In this document: piece by piece, positions 1 to 8,462 of the stretch
How positions within the stretch are numbered: the stretch's first letter is position 1
How the letters are laid out: every line of letters begins with the position of its first letter
NCBI GenBank assembly: GCA_964058845.1
Contig: CAXKVR010000293.1
Coordinates: 1 to 22,038 of the forward strand
Length of the DNA: 22,038 nt
Direction of reading: 5' to 3'
Source of the DNA: Carex sylvatica
Lineage: Eukaryota; Streptophyta; Magnoliopsida; Poales; Cyperaceae
Made by a program: the position numbers and the translations under genes
The notes under the pieces: model-generated
What the model was told of the DNA's origin: nothing
The model's input: only the letters and a program-made list of their open reading frames with translations
Databases searched by the model: none

Positions 1-460
1 TTTCGATTAAGTCCTCACAATCAAATAAGATAAAGAATCGGTCATGACAAAGAACAAGAGAAAATAAGATAAAACCAACTAAATCATAACAAAAGTTTCA
101 AATACAGTCCTAATCAACCCTAGAAAGGTCTTTAGCCGATCATGGCTAAGGCACAAATGAGATTAAAAGAGTTCCAAAAGAAAGCAATTAATAGAACCGG
201 TTGGTGATTCGATGTCTTCTTTTCTTCCTTCTTTCTTTCCTTTTTCTCCTCTATTTTCTTTCTTCTTTTCTGTCTAAAAACTGTCTAATTTTCGTCCTTA
301 ACAGTCATCCCCCTTTTATCCCTCCCAGCAAATCCTAAAAAAAATAACTAAAAATAGCAAATTCGGGCTCTGAACCGACTTATTACGGGCCGCAATCAAT
401 TCTATTGCGGGCCGCAATGAATGAAGGCAGTTGGTAATTTATCGCGCAGAAACTGTAGAA
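1..460. other. Gene-free sequence with pyrimidine tract
   Basis: No convincing coding region is visible on either strand. A strong C/T-rich tract lies at about 205-280, followed by T/C-rich sequence to 325. The stretch could be the edge of a retroelement or an intergenic leader, but no LTR ends, primer-binding site or coding motif could be found. Confidence 0.4.
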
Positions 461-556
461 GTCATTACGGGCCGCAATGAATGTGCAGGAAAAAGGGGCT
501 CTGACTTGTTTTGTTGCAGACCGCAATGAATGTGCAGGAAAAAGGGGCTCTGACTT
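386..556. repeat. GGGCCGCAAT-containing tandem repeat
   Basis: The decamer GGGCCGCAAT occurs at about 387, 408 and 469, with a variant (AGACCGCAAT) near 518. The last two units belong to an exact 36-bp direct repeat at 472-507 and 521-556, with a period of 49 bp. The GC-rich motif stands out from its AT-rich surroundings. Its origin is unknown; a degraded retroelement fragment is possible but unproven. Confidence 0.7.
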
Positions 557-599
557 ATTTAATCAAAACTTGGCTTAATTTACATAACTAACCCTAAGT

Positions 600-1268
600 T
601 TCAATAAATATGGTTTCAGCTTATCACTCAGGAGAAATTATATTTGTACAAATTTAGATGAGAAATATTTAATTAAAATACATATTTTTAAAATAAATAA
701 ATAAAATTCACAATAAATTCCACAGCACAACCGAGCATACATGCCCTTCTTCTATGGATATCAAGTGGGGTTTTTTTTTCAACTAAAGGAAAAAAAAGGT
801 GAATACCTTTTTACACCAACGAGGCCGATTTGCTTTTTTTATGAAAAGTAATTATTGTCTGGGAATTATTTTGTCAACTTCTTTTGATTCAAAAGTTGTT
901 TTGTATTGTGGCTCAAAAGATTGTACAAATTTGTATTTTTTTGTAGTGATGAAAAATATTTACAAATTTAACACCAAATTGTGTCTCTTGAGATTTAAAT
1001 TTAAAATTTCTCGAAAGTCATCTAAGTAGCTTCTCACTTGAGCCATCAACCATTCGAAATTATGTTTTTTTTTTTTTTAATATTACAAGCTCGTATACTG
1101 TACAATCTCCCTTCTTCAATCTTTTGAACCCAAATTATTTTTTGTTTAAAAATTTAAATTTGGTCTATAAGAATATACAGTTATTAATGATCAAATTCCA
1201 TTTGCACCAACAACAAAAATATACCTTTTTGTTATGAAAGATATAATTATTTTGTAATGAAGGTAGGG
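600..1268. other. AT-rich intergenic stretch
   Basis: This is low-complexity AT-rich DNA with several homopolymer T runs (for example around 1064-1078). The open frames here are short, have no recognisable motif and are best read as chance. No repeat with defined ends was found. Confidence 0.5.
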
Positions 1269-1317
1269 CTAACAAAGAGGGATACTTTTAAAGAAATATT
1301 ACTGGTCGCTAACAAAG

Positions 1318-1764
1318 CGGCCATTTTTATTAATATCCTAAAATTTTTTTTTTTAAATGTCCTCGCATTATATTTTTTGTCAAAATTACTCCGACCGTCA
1401 GGCTCACGGATGGCCCAATCCCCTAGCAGACCGCTCGTGACAGAGACGCCCCACTAGGGGACTAGACCGCCCCTGGTCCGGATGATCCTCTGTTGTTGTT
1501 TTTTTTTTAAAGAGAGATGTTATATTTTTGATTTAAATAATTTTGTGAATAATTTTTTTTCTTGTTTAGAGTGTATATTAAAAAATAAGACATTTGATAT
1601 ATTTATGAAGTGATGTCGTAACTCTTTATAACTTTGATTGATTTGATTTGTCAATTGGATATCACAAGTTTAAAGATAACACTAATTAAGGACTTGACAT
1701 TAATTCTTAATAATTTATTTTATTCAAATATACACAAGAAAATATAGTTGAATTGCCTCAATGA
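1318..1764. repeat. Left terminal inverted repeat of the MULE-type element
   Basis: This 447-bp arm pairs with 3280-3651 along nearly its whole length. The inner end reads ATTGCCTCAATGA here and TCATTGAGGCAAT at 3280. The main difference is about 75 bp of GC-rich sequence at roughly 1410-1487 that the right arm lacks. Here it lies between two copies of CGGATG, so loss from the right arm by recombination between short direct repeats is plausible. Confidence 0.85.
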
Positions 1765-2336
1765 TGTCATTTTTTTTTAGAGAATAATTGAATTATTTGA
1801 TTATTGTCAACATATATCATTTGCTCGGAGATAGGCAAACAAATACAATAAATAGTAAATTCATTTTAAAATAATTATATGGATAATTCTTGAATAATCT
1901 CTTAGGCTTTTGACTAAACAAAATGTCGATCATTGTATGCCTACCGTCAAACGAAAACTTAAACTGAATTTTTGAGACACTAAATGACGTTTTTTTGAAA
2001 TTATGATGCTTCAGATATTCGGAGGTGACCTTCGGGTGATATTCGGATCCGTCTCGTCCCCTCATTTTCGAAAAGTGGTTATACGCGCAAATCTGACTTT
2101 CCTAGCCAAAGTTATCGATGTTTAAAGTTTCTTTGAAAGCTGAACTTTGAAAATTCATAACTAATTGTAGAAAAATCCAAATAAATTGAAATTTGTGTCA
2201 ATTATGTGTATTTTTGAATGCTCTACATTCTGGTATAATTACTTTTGCAATTTGATCCTTGTATCATTCCAGACTTGCTGATTTACCAGCAGAGTTCAAA
2301 TGCAACGCATGCGCCGCAAATGCCGCCGCATGGGCT
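1765..2336. other. MULE internal sequence, unrecognised
   Basis: This part of the element interior contains neither terminal repeat nor hairpin insertion. A minus-strand frame of about 82 codons (1817-2065) has no motif I recognise and no homology I can name, so it is not called as a gene. Sequence around 2020-2110 is less AT-rich than its surroundings and could be captured host DNA. Confidence 0.4.
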
Positions 2337-2422
2337 ATGTATATATTATACATATGTATATATATGTATATATATGTATATATAAGTATACATATGTATG
2401 TGTATGTGTATGTGTATATATA
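2337..2422. repeat. (TA)n/(TATG)n microsatellite
   Basis: An interrupted TA, GTATA and TATG tract sits immediately before a hairpin element. It matches the TA tracts that flank the other hairpin elements in this window, consistent with a TA-rich insertion target. Confidence 0.85.
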
Positions 2423-2836
2423 GGAATATGCTAATATGCTATGCGTAGCATAGAGGCCTCCGTGCAACGGTTTAATATTCAATTTTTCAAAATTCTAATG
2501 GTCGACCCGAACCGTTTATCTTGTTCTCCATATTAATATGTGTTTGGAGACCAAATTTTACATTTTTTAGAATTTTTTTACTATTTTTTTAGATTTATTG
2601 AAAATCGCTGTTTTCAGCAAATTTGGACCATAAAAAAACAACGATTTTCAATAAATCTAAAAAAATAGTAAAAAAATTCCAAAAAATGTAAAATTTGGTC
2701 TCCAAACACATATTAAAATGGAGAACAAGATGAATGGTTCGGATTGACCGTTAGGATTTTGAAAAGTCAAATATTGAGCTGTTGTACAGAGGCCCTCTAT
2801 GCTACGCGTAGCATGCTAGCAGGTTCCTGTATATAT
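2417..2836. mobile_element. Foldback/MITE element E, nested in the MULE
   Basis: The left half from about 2420 and the right half back from about 2833 are reverse complements through the outer block (for example TGCTATGCGTAGCATAGAGG and its near-complement), a middle block and an inner stem with ATTGAAAATCG. The loop is about 2610-2640. The middle block (CCGAACCGTTTATCTTGTTC to TTGGAGACCAAATTTTACA) is shared with elements A to D further right. The element is flanked by TA-rich tracts and encodes nothing. Confidence 0.85.
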
Positions 2837-2842
2837 ATGCAT

Positions 2843-3264
2843 ATAGAGTACGACAAACGTGCTTCCACTGGTATATCAACAATATGCTTCTGGCTTCTAA
2901 AATCTATCAAATCGGTTTCAAATAAAAAATTCGAACCGTTCAAACCAATGTCCTTAATGAGAGCTTCATTTTCATATAAAAAAAATTTAAGTTTCAAATT
3001 TATTTATTATCAAGTCAAGTGGTCAATAAAATGAGCAAATTAGTGCATTAAAATACGCACAAAATCCTTCATGTTTTGACCGCTTGACTTGATAGTAAGT
3101 ATATTCGAAACTTAATTTTTTTTATATGGATACGAAGCTCTCACTAAGGACATTGGTTTGAACGGTTTAGATTTATCATTTGAAGCCGATTCAATAGATT
3201 TTGAAGACTGGAAGCATATTGTTGATATACTAAAGGAAGCGCGTTAGCCGTACTCTATGTATAT
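2843..3264. mobile_element. Foldback/MITE element F, nested in the MULE
   Basis: The left arm from AGAGTACG near 2845 matches the reverse complement of the right arm ending CGTACTCT near 3256. The arms share blocks such as TATATCAACAATATGCTTC and CGTTCAAACCAATGTCCTTA, and the loop is around 3025-3070. It lies directly beside element E, with only a short TATATATGCATATA spacer, and is followed by a TATG/TA tract. It lacks the middle block shared by E and A to D, so it is probably a separate family. Confidence 0.8.
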
Positions 3265-3279
3265 GTATGTATATGTATA

Positions 3280-3651
3280 TCATTGAGGCAATCTAACTAT
3301 ATTTTCTGGTGTATATTTGAATAAAATAAATTATTAAGAATTAATTTCAAGTCCTTAATTAGTGTTATTTTTAGACTTGTGATATCCAACTGACAAATCA
3401 AATCAATCAAAGTTATAAATAGTTACGACATCACTTCATAAATATATCAAATGTCTTATTTTTTGATATACACTCTAAACAAGAAAAAAAATTATTCACA
3501 AAATTATTTAAATAAAAAATATTAACATCTCTCTTAAAAAAAAAAAAATAGAGGACCGCCCGTGGGCTTGATGGTCGGAGCAATTTTGACAAAAAATCTA
3601 ATACGGGAACATTTTTAATTTTTTTTTTTAGAGTATTAATAAAAATGGCCG
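3280..3651. repeat. Right terminal inverted repeat of the MULE-type element
   Basis: This 372-bp arm is complementary to 1318-1764. Outside the GC-rich block missing at about 3555-3570, differences are scattered substitutions and homopolymer length changes. It ends at GGCCG, directly before the CTAACAAAG target duplication. Confidence 0.85.
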
Positions 3652-3760
3652 CTAACAAAGAGCTATCAACTATTTTAAAAATGAATGGTACCAGTAACTA
3701 CTGCTGTTCTTTTGTATGGTTTTTATTTTAATGGAAATCGATAAACTCACTTTTGCGAAA

Positions 3761-3781
3761 TATATATATATATATATATAT
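3761..3781. repeat. (TA)n microsatellite
   Basis: An uninterrupted TA tract marks the left border of the hairpin-element array. Confidence 0.95.
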
Positions 3782-4203
3782 AGAGGTTGGCTACTATGCT
3801 TATATAAGCATATCCCCACATATGCTTATAACCCATTTTTGTGCTTCCAATGTCCAAATGGTCGATCTGAACCGTTCATATTGTTCTCCATATTAATATG
3901 TGCTTGGAAACTAAATTTTACATTTTTCTGAATTTTTTTACTATTTATTAAGCCACTTGAAAATTATTAATCCAACGGTGGCTGCTGATTTTACTGTTTT
4001 GTGCAGCTACCGTTGGATCAGCGATTTTCAAAGTGGCTTAATAAATAGTAAAAAAATTCAGAAAAATGTAAAATTTAGTTTCCAAGCACATATTAATATG
4101 GAGAACAATATGAACGGTTCCGATCGACCATTTGGACATTGAAAACACAAAAATGGGTTATAAGCATATGTGGGGATATGCTTATATAAGCATAGTAGCC
4201 AAC

Positions 4204-4208
<5 letters not shown>
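3781..4208. mobile_element. Foldback/MITE element A1
   Basis: This is a near-perfect 428-bp palindrome starting TAGAGGTTGGCTACTATGC and ending with its complement. The arms pair throughout, including the shared block TTGGAAACTAAATTTTACA/TGTAAAATTTAGTTTCCAA and the inner stem around CCAACGGTGGC/GCTACCGTTGG. The loop carries TGATTTTACTGT. A (TA)n tract flanks each side. It encodes no protein: the short frames inside are read-throughs of the two arms. Confidence 0.9.

Positions 4209-4238
<30 letters not shown>
4208..4238. repeat. (TA)n microsatellite between A1 and B
   Basis: About 30 bp of uninterrupted TA is the only sequence between two unrelated hairpin termini. Confidence 0.95.
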
Positions 4239-4241
<3 letters not shown>

Positions 4242-4649
4242 TAAGTCTACCATACATTGCAATGCATAGGCACCTCTATGCATTGGACTATAAATCACCA
4301 TATTCAAAGTCCAAATGACCGATCCAAACCGTTCATCTTGTTTTCCATATTAATATGTGCTTGGAGACCAAATTTTACATTTTTTGGAATTTTTTTACTA
4401 TTTATTAAGCCACATTGAAAATCGCTGATCCAACGGTTACAGTAAAATCAAAAGGCACCGTTGGATCAGTAATTTTCAAAGTGACTTAATAAATAGTAAA
4501 AAAATTCCAAAAAATATAAAATTTGGTCTCCAAGCACATATTAATATGGAGAACAAGATGAACGGTTTGGATCGGTCATTTGAACTTTGAATCCGTGATT
4601 TATAGTCCAATGCATAGAGGTGCCTATGCATTGCAATGTATAGTAGACT

Positions 4650-4654
<5 letters not shown>
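4237..4654. mobile_element. Foldback/MITE element B
   Basis: The outer arms read AGTAAGTCTACCATACATTG and the complement, including GCATAGGCACCTCTATGCAT in both. The middle block matches the other elements (GATCCAAACCGTTCATCTTG to TTGGAGACCAAATTTTACA). The inner stem is GATCCAACGGT/ACCGTTGGATC. The loop contains ACAGTAAAATCA, the complement of the A1 loop, so the element lies inverted relative to A1. It is flanked by (TA)n on both sides and is noncoding. Confidence 0.9.

Positions 4655-4683
<29 letters not shown>
4653..4683. repeat. (TA)n microsatellite after B
   Basis: About 30 bp of TA is followed by an A/T-rich run that includes a poly(A) stretch near 4710-4725. Confidence 0.95.
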
Positions 4684-4686
<3 letters not shown>

Positions 4687-5408
4687 TTAATCAATCTATC
4701 AATCTTTCCTAAAAAAAAAAAAAAAACTGTGAATCAATCAACTAAAATAGATTTGCAAGAGCATTGATTTTTAAAACAGATACAAAAAGAGAACTAGCAT
4801 TTGATCTAGTGATAAAAATACACGATCTCTATATAAGAAATCATGTTCGCAAACAAGAGTATTAAATAGTTGATCTCCCACCTTTGCTCAAAATAAAAAT
4901 AAAAACTGATACAAAAGGGGTGGTTGCAGTTGCAGTATCAAACTATCAATCCCAGAATTCGTATCCTCTGCATTAACTCAAAAGGAAATCTTTTGAGTTC
5001 ATGAGTATTGATCATCCGATTTGCTATAAGATTCGTACAAATTAAATCCGCACTAATATTAAAGGCCCCCTATATCATAAGTAGGGACGGATTGGCTCCG
5101 TTTAAGATCACACGGTTGAGATTTAATAACTCAAAAGATTCATTTTTGAGTTAATGCAGAGGATATGCATTCATTCATCCTTTGGTGTCACCACTGACTC
5201 TGAGGCTGCTGTATCACGGAATCAAATCAAACAGTGAAGCATTCGTCACACGGTGTGCTTACAAACTGTATCGATATCTAAGGGAATCTTTTACTTCACT
5301 TACTTTTTTTTACCTTCTTCGTCATGATCTTATCTTAAATTTTGAATTCTAGATCCAATATTTAATGCATCAACTACATAATATGTTAATTATGTCTCTG
5401 ACTGATGA
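4684..5408. other. Spacer inside the hairpin array
   Basis: There is no coding signal. The stretch separates B from C1 and contains the smaller inverted-repeat element at 4955-5172. The rest is unremarkable AT-rich DNA. Confidence 0.5.
4955..5172. mobile_element. Small inverted-repeat element (MITE-like)
   Basis: Inverted arms of 45 bp at 4955-4999 and 5128-5172 share TATCCTCTGCATTAACTCAA and its complement. About 128 bp of unpaired sequence lies between them. Each arm also carries its own small hairpin (AACTCAAAAG with CTTTTGAGTT in the left arm). No clear target duplication is visible, so the superfamily is unknown. Confidence 0.65.
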
Positions 5409-5431
5409 TAATATATATATATATATATATA
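5409..5431. repeat. (TA)n microsatellite before C1
   Basis: A TA tract runs into GAGAGAGA and then the terminus of element C1. Confidence 0.95.
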
Positions 5432-5854
5432 GAGAGAGATGGACTTGGGTGAGCCAAGAGTTTGTACTCCATGCCGTATTTTTATTTTGAAAGTCCAAAC
5501 GACCGATCCGAACCGTTAGATGTGATCTCTATATTGAAATGTGCTTGGAGACCAAATTTTACATTTTTTGGAATTTTTTTACTATTTATTAAGCATTTTT
5601 TAAAATTGCTGTTTTGCTATGAACAGTAAAAAACAGTAAAATTTTCTGGACCATCGGATCAGCAATTTTATAAAATGCTTAATAAATAGTAAACAAATTC
5701 CAAAAAATGTAAAATTTGGTCTCCAAGCACATTTCAATATGGAGAACAAGATGAACGGTTCGGATCGGTTGTTTGAATTTTAAAATGGCTAAAATGAGTC
5801 ATGGCTCACCAACGCGAAATAAGTCATGGCTCATTTTAGTTCAACTCTCTCTCT
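5431..5854. mobile_element. Foldback/MITE element C1
   Basis: The middle arms pair well (GATGTGATCTCTATATTGAA to TTGGAGACCAAATTTTACA, with the complement at about 5700-5745), and so does the inner stem around TTAAGCATTTT/AAAATGCTTAA. The outer ends do not pair cleanly. The right arm has its own secondary hairpin (AAAATGAGTCATGGCT and its near-complement). C1 is about nine-tenths identical to C2 by eye and in the same orientation. Its ends are GA/CT tracts joining TA tracts. It is noncoding. Confidence 0.85.
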
Positions 5855-5862
5855 ATATATAT

Positions 5863-6283
5863 AGATAGATAGACTTGGGTGAGCCATGACTCACAAGCGT
5901 TTGTACTCCATGCTGTAGTTTTATTTTGAAAGTCCAAACGACCGATCCAAACCGTTAGATGTGATCTCTATATTGAAATGTGCTTGGAGACCAAATTTTA
6001 CATTTTTGAAATTTTTTTACTATTTATTAAGCATTTTTTAAAATTGCTATTTTTCTGTGAACAGTAAAAAATAGTAAAATTTTCTGGACCATCGGATCAG
6101 CAATTTTCAAAAATGCTTAATAAATAATAAAAAACTTCCAAAAAATGTAAAATTTGGTCTCCAAGCACATTTCAATATGGAAAACAAGATGAATGGTTCG
6201 GATTGGTTGTTTGAATTTTCAAAATGGCTAAAATGAGCCATGGCTCACCAACGCGAAATAAGCCATGGCTCATTTTAGCCCAA

Positions 6284-6304
<21 letters not shown>
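5863..6304. mobile_element. Foldback/MITE element C2
   Basis: This is a second copy of the C type, directly beside C1 and in the same orientation, separated only by a short TA/GATA tract. In the right outer arm GGCTAAAATGAGCCATGGCT is followed after a 17-base spacer by its exact complement, giving a 20-bp perfect stem. The middle block and loop match C1 with scattered changes. The right end is a longer (CT)n tract leading into (TA)n. Confidence 0.85.
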
Positions 6305-6319
<15 letters not shown>

Positions 6320-6705
6320 GAGGAGGGATCAAGTTACAACATTTTTTGAGTTACAATAAGTTACAACAAGCATTTTCTATATTTTCAAAGTCCAAATCGT
6401 CGATCCAAACCGTTAGATGTGATCTCTACAATAAAATGTGCTTGGAGATCAAATTTTACATTTTTTGGAATTTTTTACTATTTATTAAGATGGGTACAAA
6501 AACTGGTCAAATTCAGACCATTGAATTTTATACCCATCTTAATAAATAGTAAAACAATTCCAAAAAATGTAAAATTTGGTCTCCAAGCACATTTTATTAT
6601 GGAGATCACATCTAACTGTTTGGATCGATGATTTGGACTTTAAAAATGTAGAAAATGCTTGTTGTAACTTGTTGTAACTCAAAATATGTTTTAACTTGAT
6701 CCCTC

Positions 6706-6708
<3 letters not shown>
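6320..6708. mobile_element. Foldback/MITE element D
   Basis: The termini are GAGGAGGGATCAAGTTACAA and the complement ending GATCCCTCCTC. The left arm has the shared GATGTGATCTCTACAATAAA to CAAATTTTACA block with the complement at 6560-6615. The inner stem is type-specific (TTAAGATGGGTA/TACCCATCTTAA) and the loop is about 30 bases. It is the shortest of the set at about 389 bp. (TA)n lies to the left and (CT)n(TA)n to the right. Confidence 0.9.

Positions 6709-6717
<9 letters not shown>

Positions 6718-6743
<26 letters not shown>
6718..6743. repeat. (TA)n microsatellite between D and A2
   Basis: A TA tract of about 26 bp follows a (CT)n tract and joins the D terminus to the A2 terminus. Confidence 0.95.
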
Positions 6744-6744
<1 letters not shown>

Positions 6745-7171
6745 GAGGTTGGCTACTATGCTTATATAAGCATATCCCCACATATGCTTATAACTCATTT
6801 TTGTGTTTCTAATGTCCAAATGGTCGATCGGAACCGTTCATCTTGTTCTCCATATTAATATGTTCTTGGAGACCAAATTTTACATTTTTCTGAATTTTTT
6901 TACTATTTATTAAGCCAATTCGAAAATCCCTGATCCAACGGTGGCTTCTGATTTTACTGTTTTGTTAAGCCACCGTTGGATCAGAGATTTTCGAATTGGC
7001 TTAATAAATAGTAAAACAATTCAGAAAAATGTAAAATTTGGTCTCCAAGAACATATTAATATGGAGAACAAGATGAACGGTTCCGATCGACCATTTGGAC
7101 ATTGGAAACACAAAAATGGGTTATAAGCATATGTAGGGATATGCTTATATAAGCATAGTAGCCAACCTCTA
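6743..7171. mobile_element. Foldback/MITE element A2
   Basis: This 429-bp palindrome has the same termini as A1 (TAGAGGTTGGCTACTATGC and complement) and the same loop motif TGATTTTACTGT in the same orientation. The arms pair closely, including CGATCGGAACCGTTCAT/ATGAACGGTTCCGATCG. It closes the array, and a short TA tract at 7171-7183 follows. A1 and A2 are more alike than either is to the elements between them. Confidence 0.9.
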
Positions 7172-7183
7172 TATATATATATT

Positions 7184-8086
7184 ATGTATGTTTAACTGTT
7201 TGCTCGATAGTGTATTTTTTAAAATTATATAAATTAATATGAAGGCCATCATCAATATCAATATATATTGACATTCCCTAATTAATTCATACTGTGCTTT
7301 CATTCCAATTAATAATTAGCAAAAACATTTAGACTGTGATTGGATACTTGAACTGTTCCAATTTTGGTTTGGTTTGGGAATCTCATCTCAATTATTAAAC
7401 TCACATGCATGAATAAATGCATGACGCATGAGATTTTATTTGTTTGTTTAGTAACATGAATAAACAAGTTGTTGGGTCGTATCGTATGTCAAACTAATTC
7501 ATAACAAGTGCATATAATATTAATTAATTGATGAAATAAGTCAGAGGCCCCACACGTCAGCCTTGTCCCTTTTCCTGCCATCACTGTCTCCATCCGGTGG
7601 GCCCACCTCAACAGAGCATAATCTGTATCAAATATGAATGAATCTGAAAATTAAGCTTTTAAAATCCTCATATGGATGGATCATGAAGAAAAACTTTTTA
7701 AGTTTGTATTTTAATCTTGTAGGATCCGAATTACAATTACTCCATAAATAATAAATCTGATCTGACTAATTAAGTGACACAACCTCTTATCATTTTTTAT
7801 CCATAGAGAATATTTTGTTTAAATCTTGTCTTTATTCCAACTTGACGAAAGATGACACTTAAAAACAAAATGCTTATTGTCATGTTACATTCACAGATTT
7901 ACCTGGTGTCCCATGTTTGCACGGGAGATCTCCAGTTAGACAAAACTTGAGGGAAAGAAGATTCCCAAAGCATCTCGGATGGATCACAGCCGTTTGTCCA
8001 GTAAACACGGAGGCCCCGCTGTCGGTCCTCTTTTTACTTGCGAGTTTTTTTTTTAACTAAAAATTAGATAAACTAACTATAATAGT
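7184..8086. other. Intergenic DNA between hairpin array and copia element
   Basis: No open frame with recognisable content was found. A GC-richer patch at about 7550-7610 contains a 12-bp perfect palindrome, and another lies at about 7915-8040. Both could be regulatory or decayed gene sequence, but nothing identifies them. Confidence 0.5.
7596..7607. promoter_or_regulatory. GGTGGGCCCACC palindrome (TCP-type site)
   Basis: This 12-bp perfect palindrome contains GTGGGCCCAC, which resembles the binding consensus of plant TCP transcription factors. No gene is visible close by in either direction, so a regulatory role is only a guess from the motif. Confidence 0.25.
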
Positions 8087-8362
8087 TATTGTTTTCATTT
8101 TTGTATAAAGAAAAAAATATAAGAAGACAGAAAGTATAAGATTTGAATTTCTGTATTTTGTATTAATTTGGGAAGAAGGTATTACAGCCTATTAATAGGC
8201 GTATTACAATGCTTTGTTGTACTAAAGTTAAACAACAATTGAGCTGTAATGAAAACTAAAATCGCAGAGACTGTTATTCTTTGTTTCCAGAAGAATCATT
8301 TTGCAGGCCGATCATCTCCAGTATGTGAGTGAAAAGGAGAAGTCCATTTGGTTGGTTATTAT
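8087..8362 (-). repeat. 3' LTR of the copia element
   Basis: This copy is 276 bp, collinear with 11525-11800, with about 14 substitutions counted by eye and no indels. It lies downstream of RNase H on the minus strand. The outer boundary is taken from where similarity to the other LTR stops, so it may be off by a few bases. Confidence 0.88.
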
Positions 8363-8375
8363 GCCCCCAGCAAGC
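8362..8375 (-). other. Polypurine-tract candidate of the copia element
   Basis: On the minus strand GCTTGCTGGGGGCA directly precedes the 3' LTR, where plus-strand DNA synthesis would be primed. It is short and interrupted by pyrimidines, so it is only a positional call. Confidence 0.45.
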
Positions 8376-8462
8376 CTAAGTGACATTAGGCACGGTGAGC
8401 TTGGAGATGAGGAATTGAAACCGAGAAGTAGGTAGTGGTTTGGTCATGATGTCAGTCAATTG

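Larger units (their letters stand above)
1309..3660. mobile_element. MULE-type DNA transposon with 9-bp target duplication
   Basis: The element body is 1318-3651 (2334 bp). It begins CGGCCATTTTTATTAATA and ends with the complement, TATTAATAAAAATGGCCG. It is flanked by the 9-bp direct repeat CTAACAAAG at 1309-1317 and 3652-3660. Long terminal inverted repeats and a 9-bp duplication are the hallmarks of Mutator-like elements. No transposase is visible, so the copy is non-autonomous. The interior is about 570 bp of unrecognised sequence (1765-2336) plus two nested hairpin elements. The family call rests on structure only. Confidence 0.8.

Noticed and set aside
4476..4694. Short frames with IYIYIY peptides in the hairpin array
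   Set aside because: They arise from TA microsatellites and the palindromic arms; similar frames appear in each element on both strands.
3781..7171. CRISPR-like array
   Set aside because: Repeat units are hundreds of bases long, palindromic and separated by TA tracts, in clearly plant DNA.
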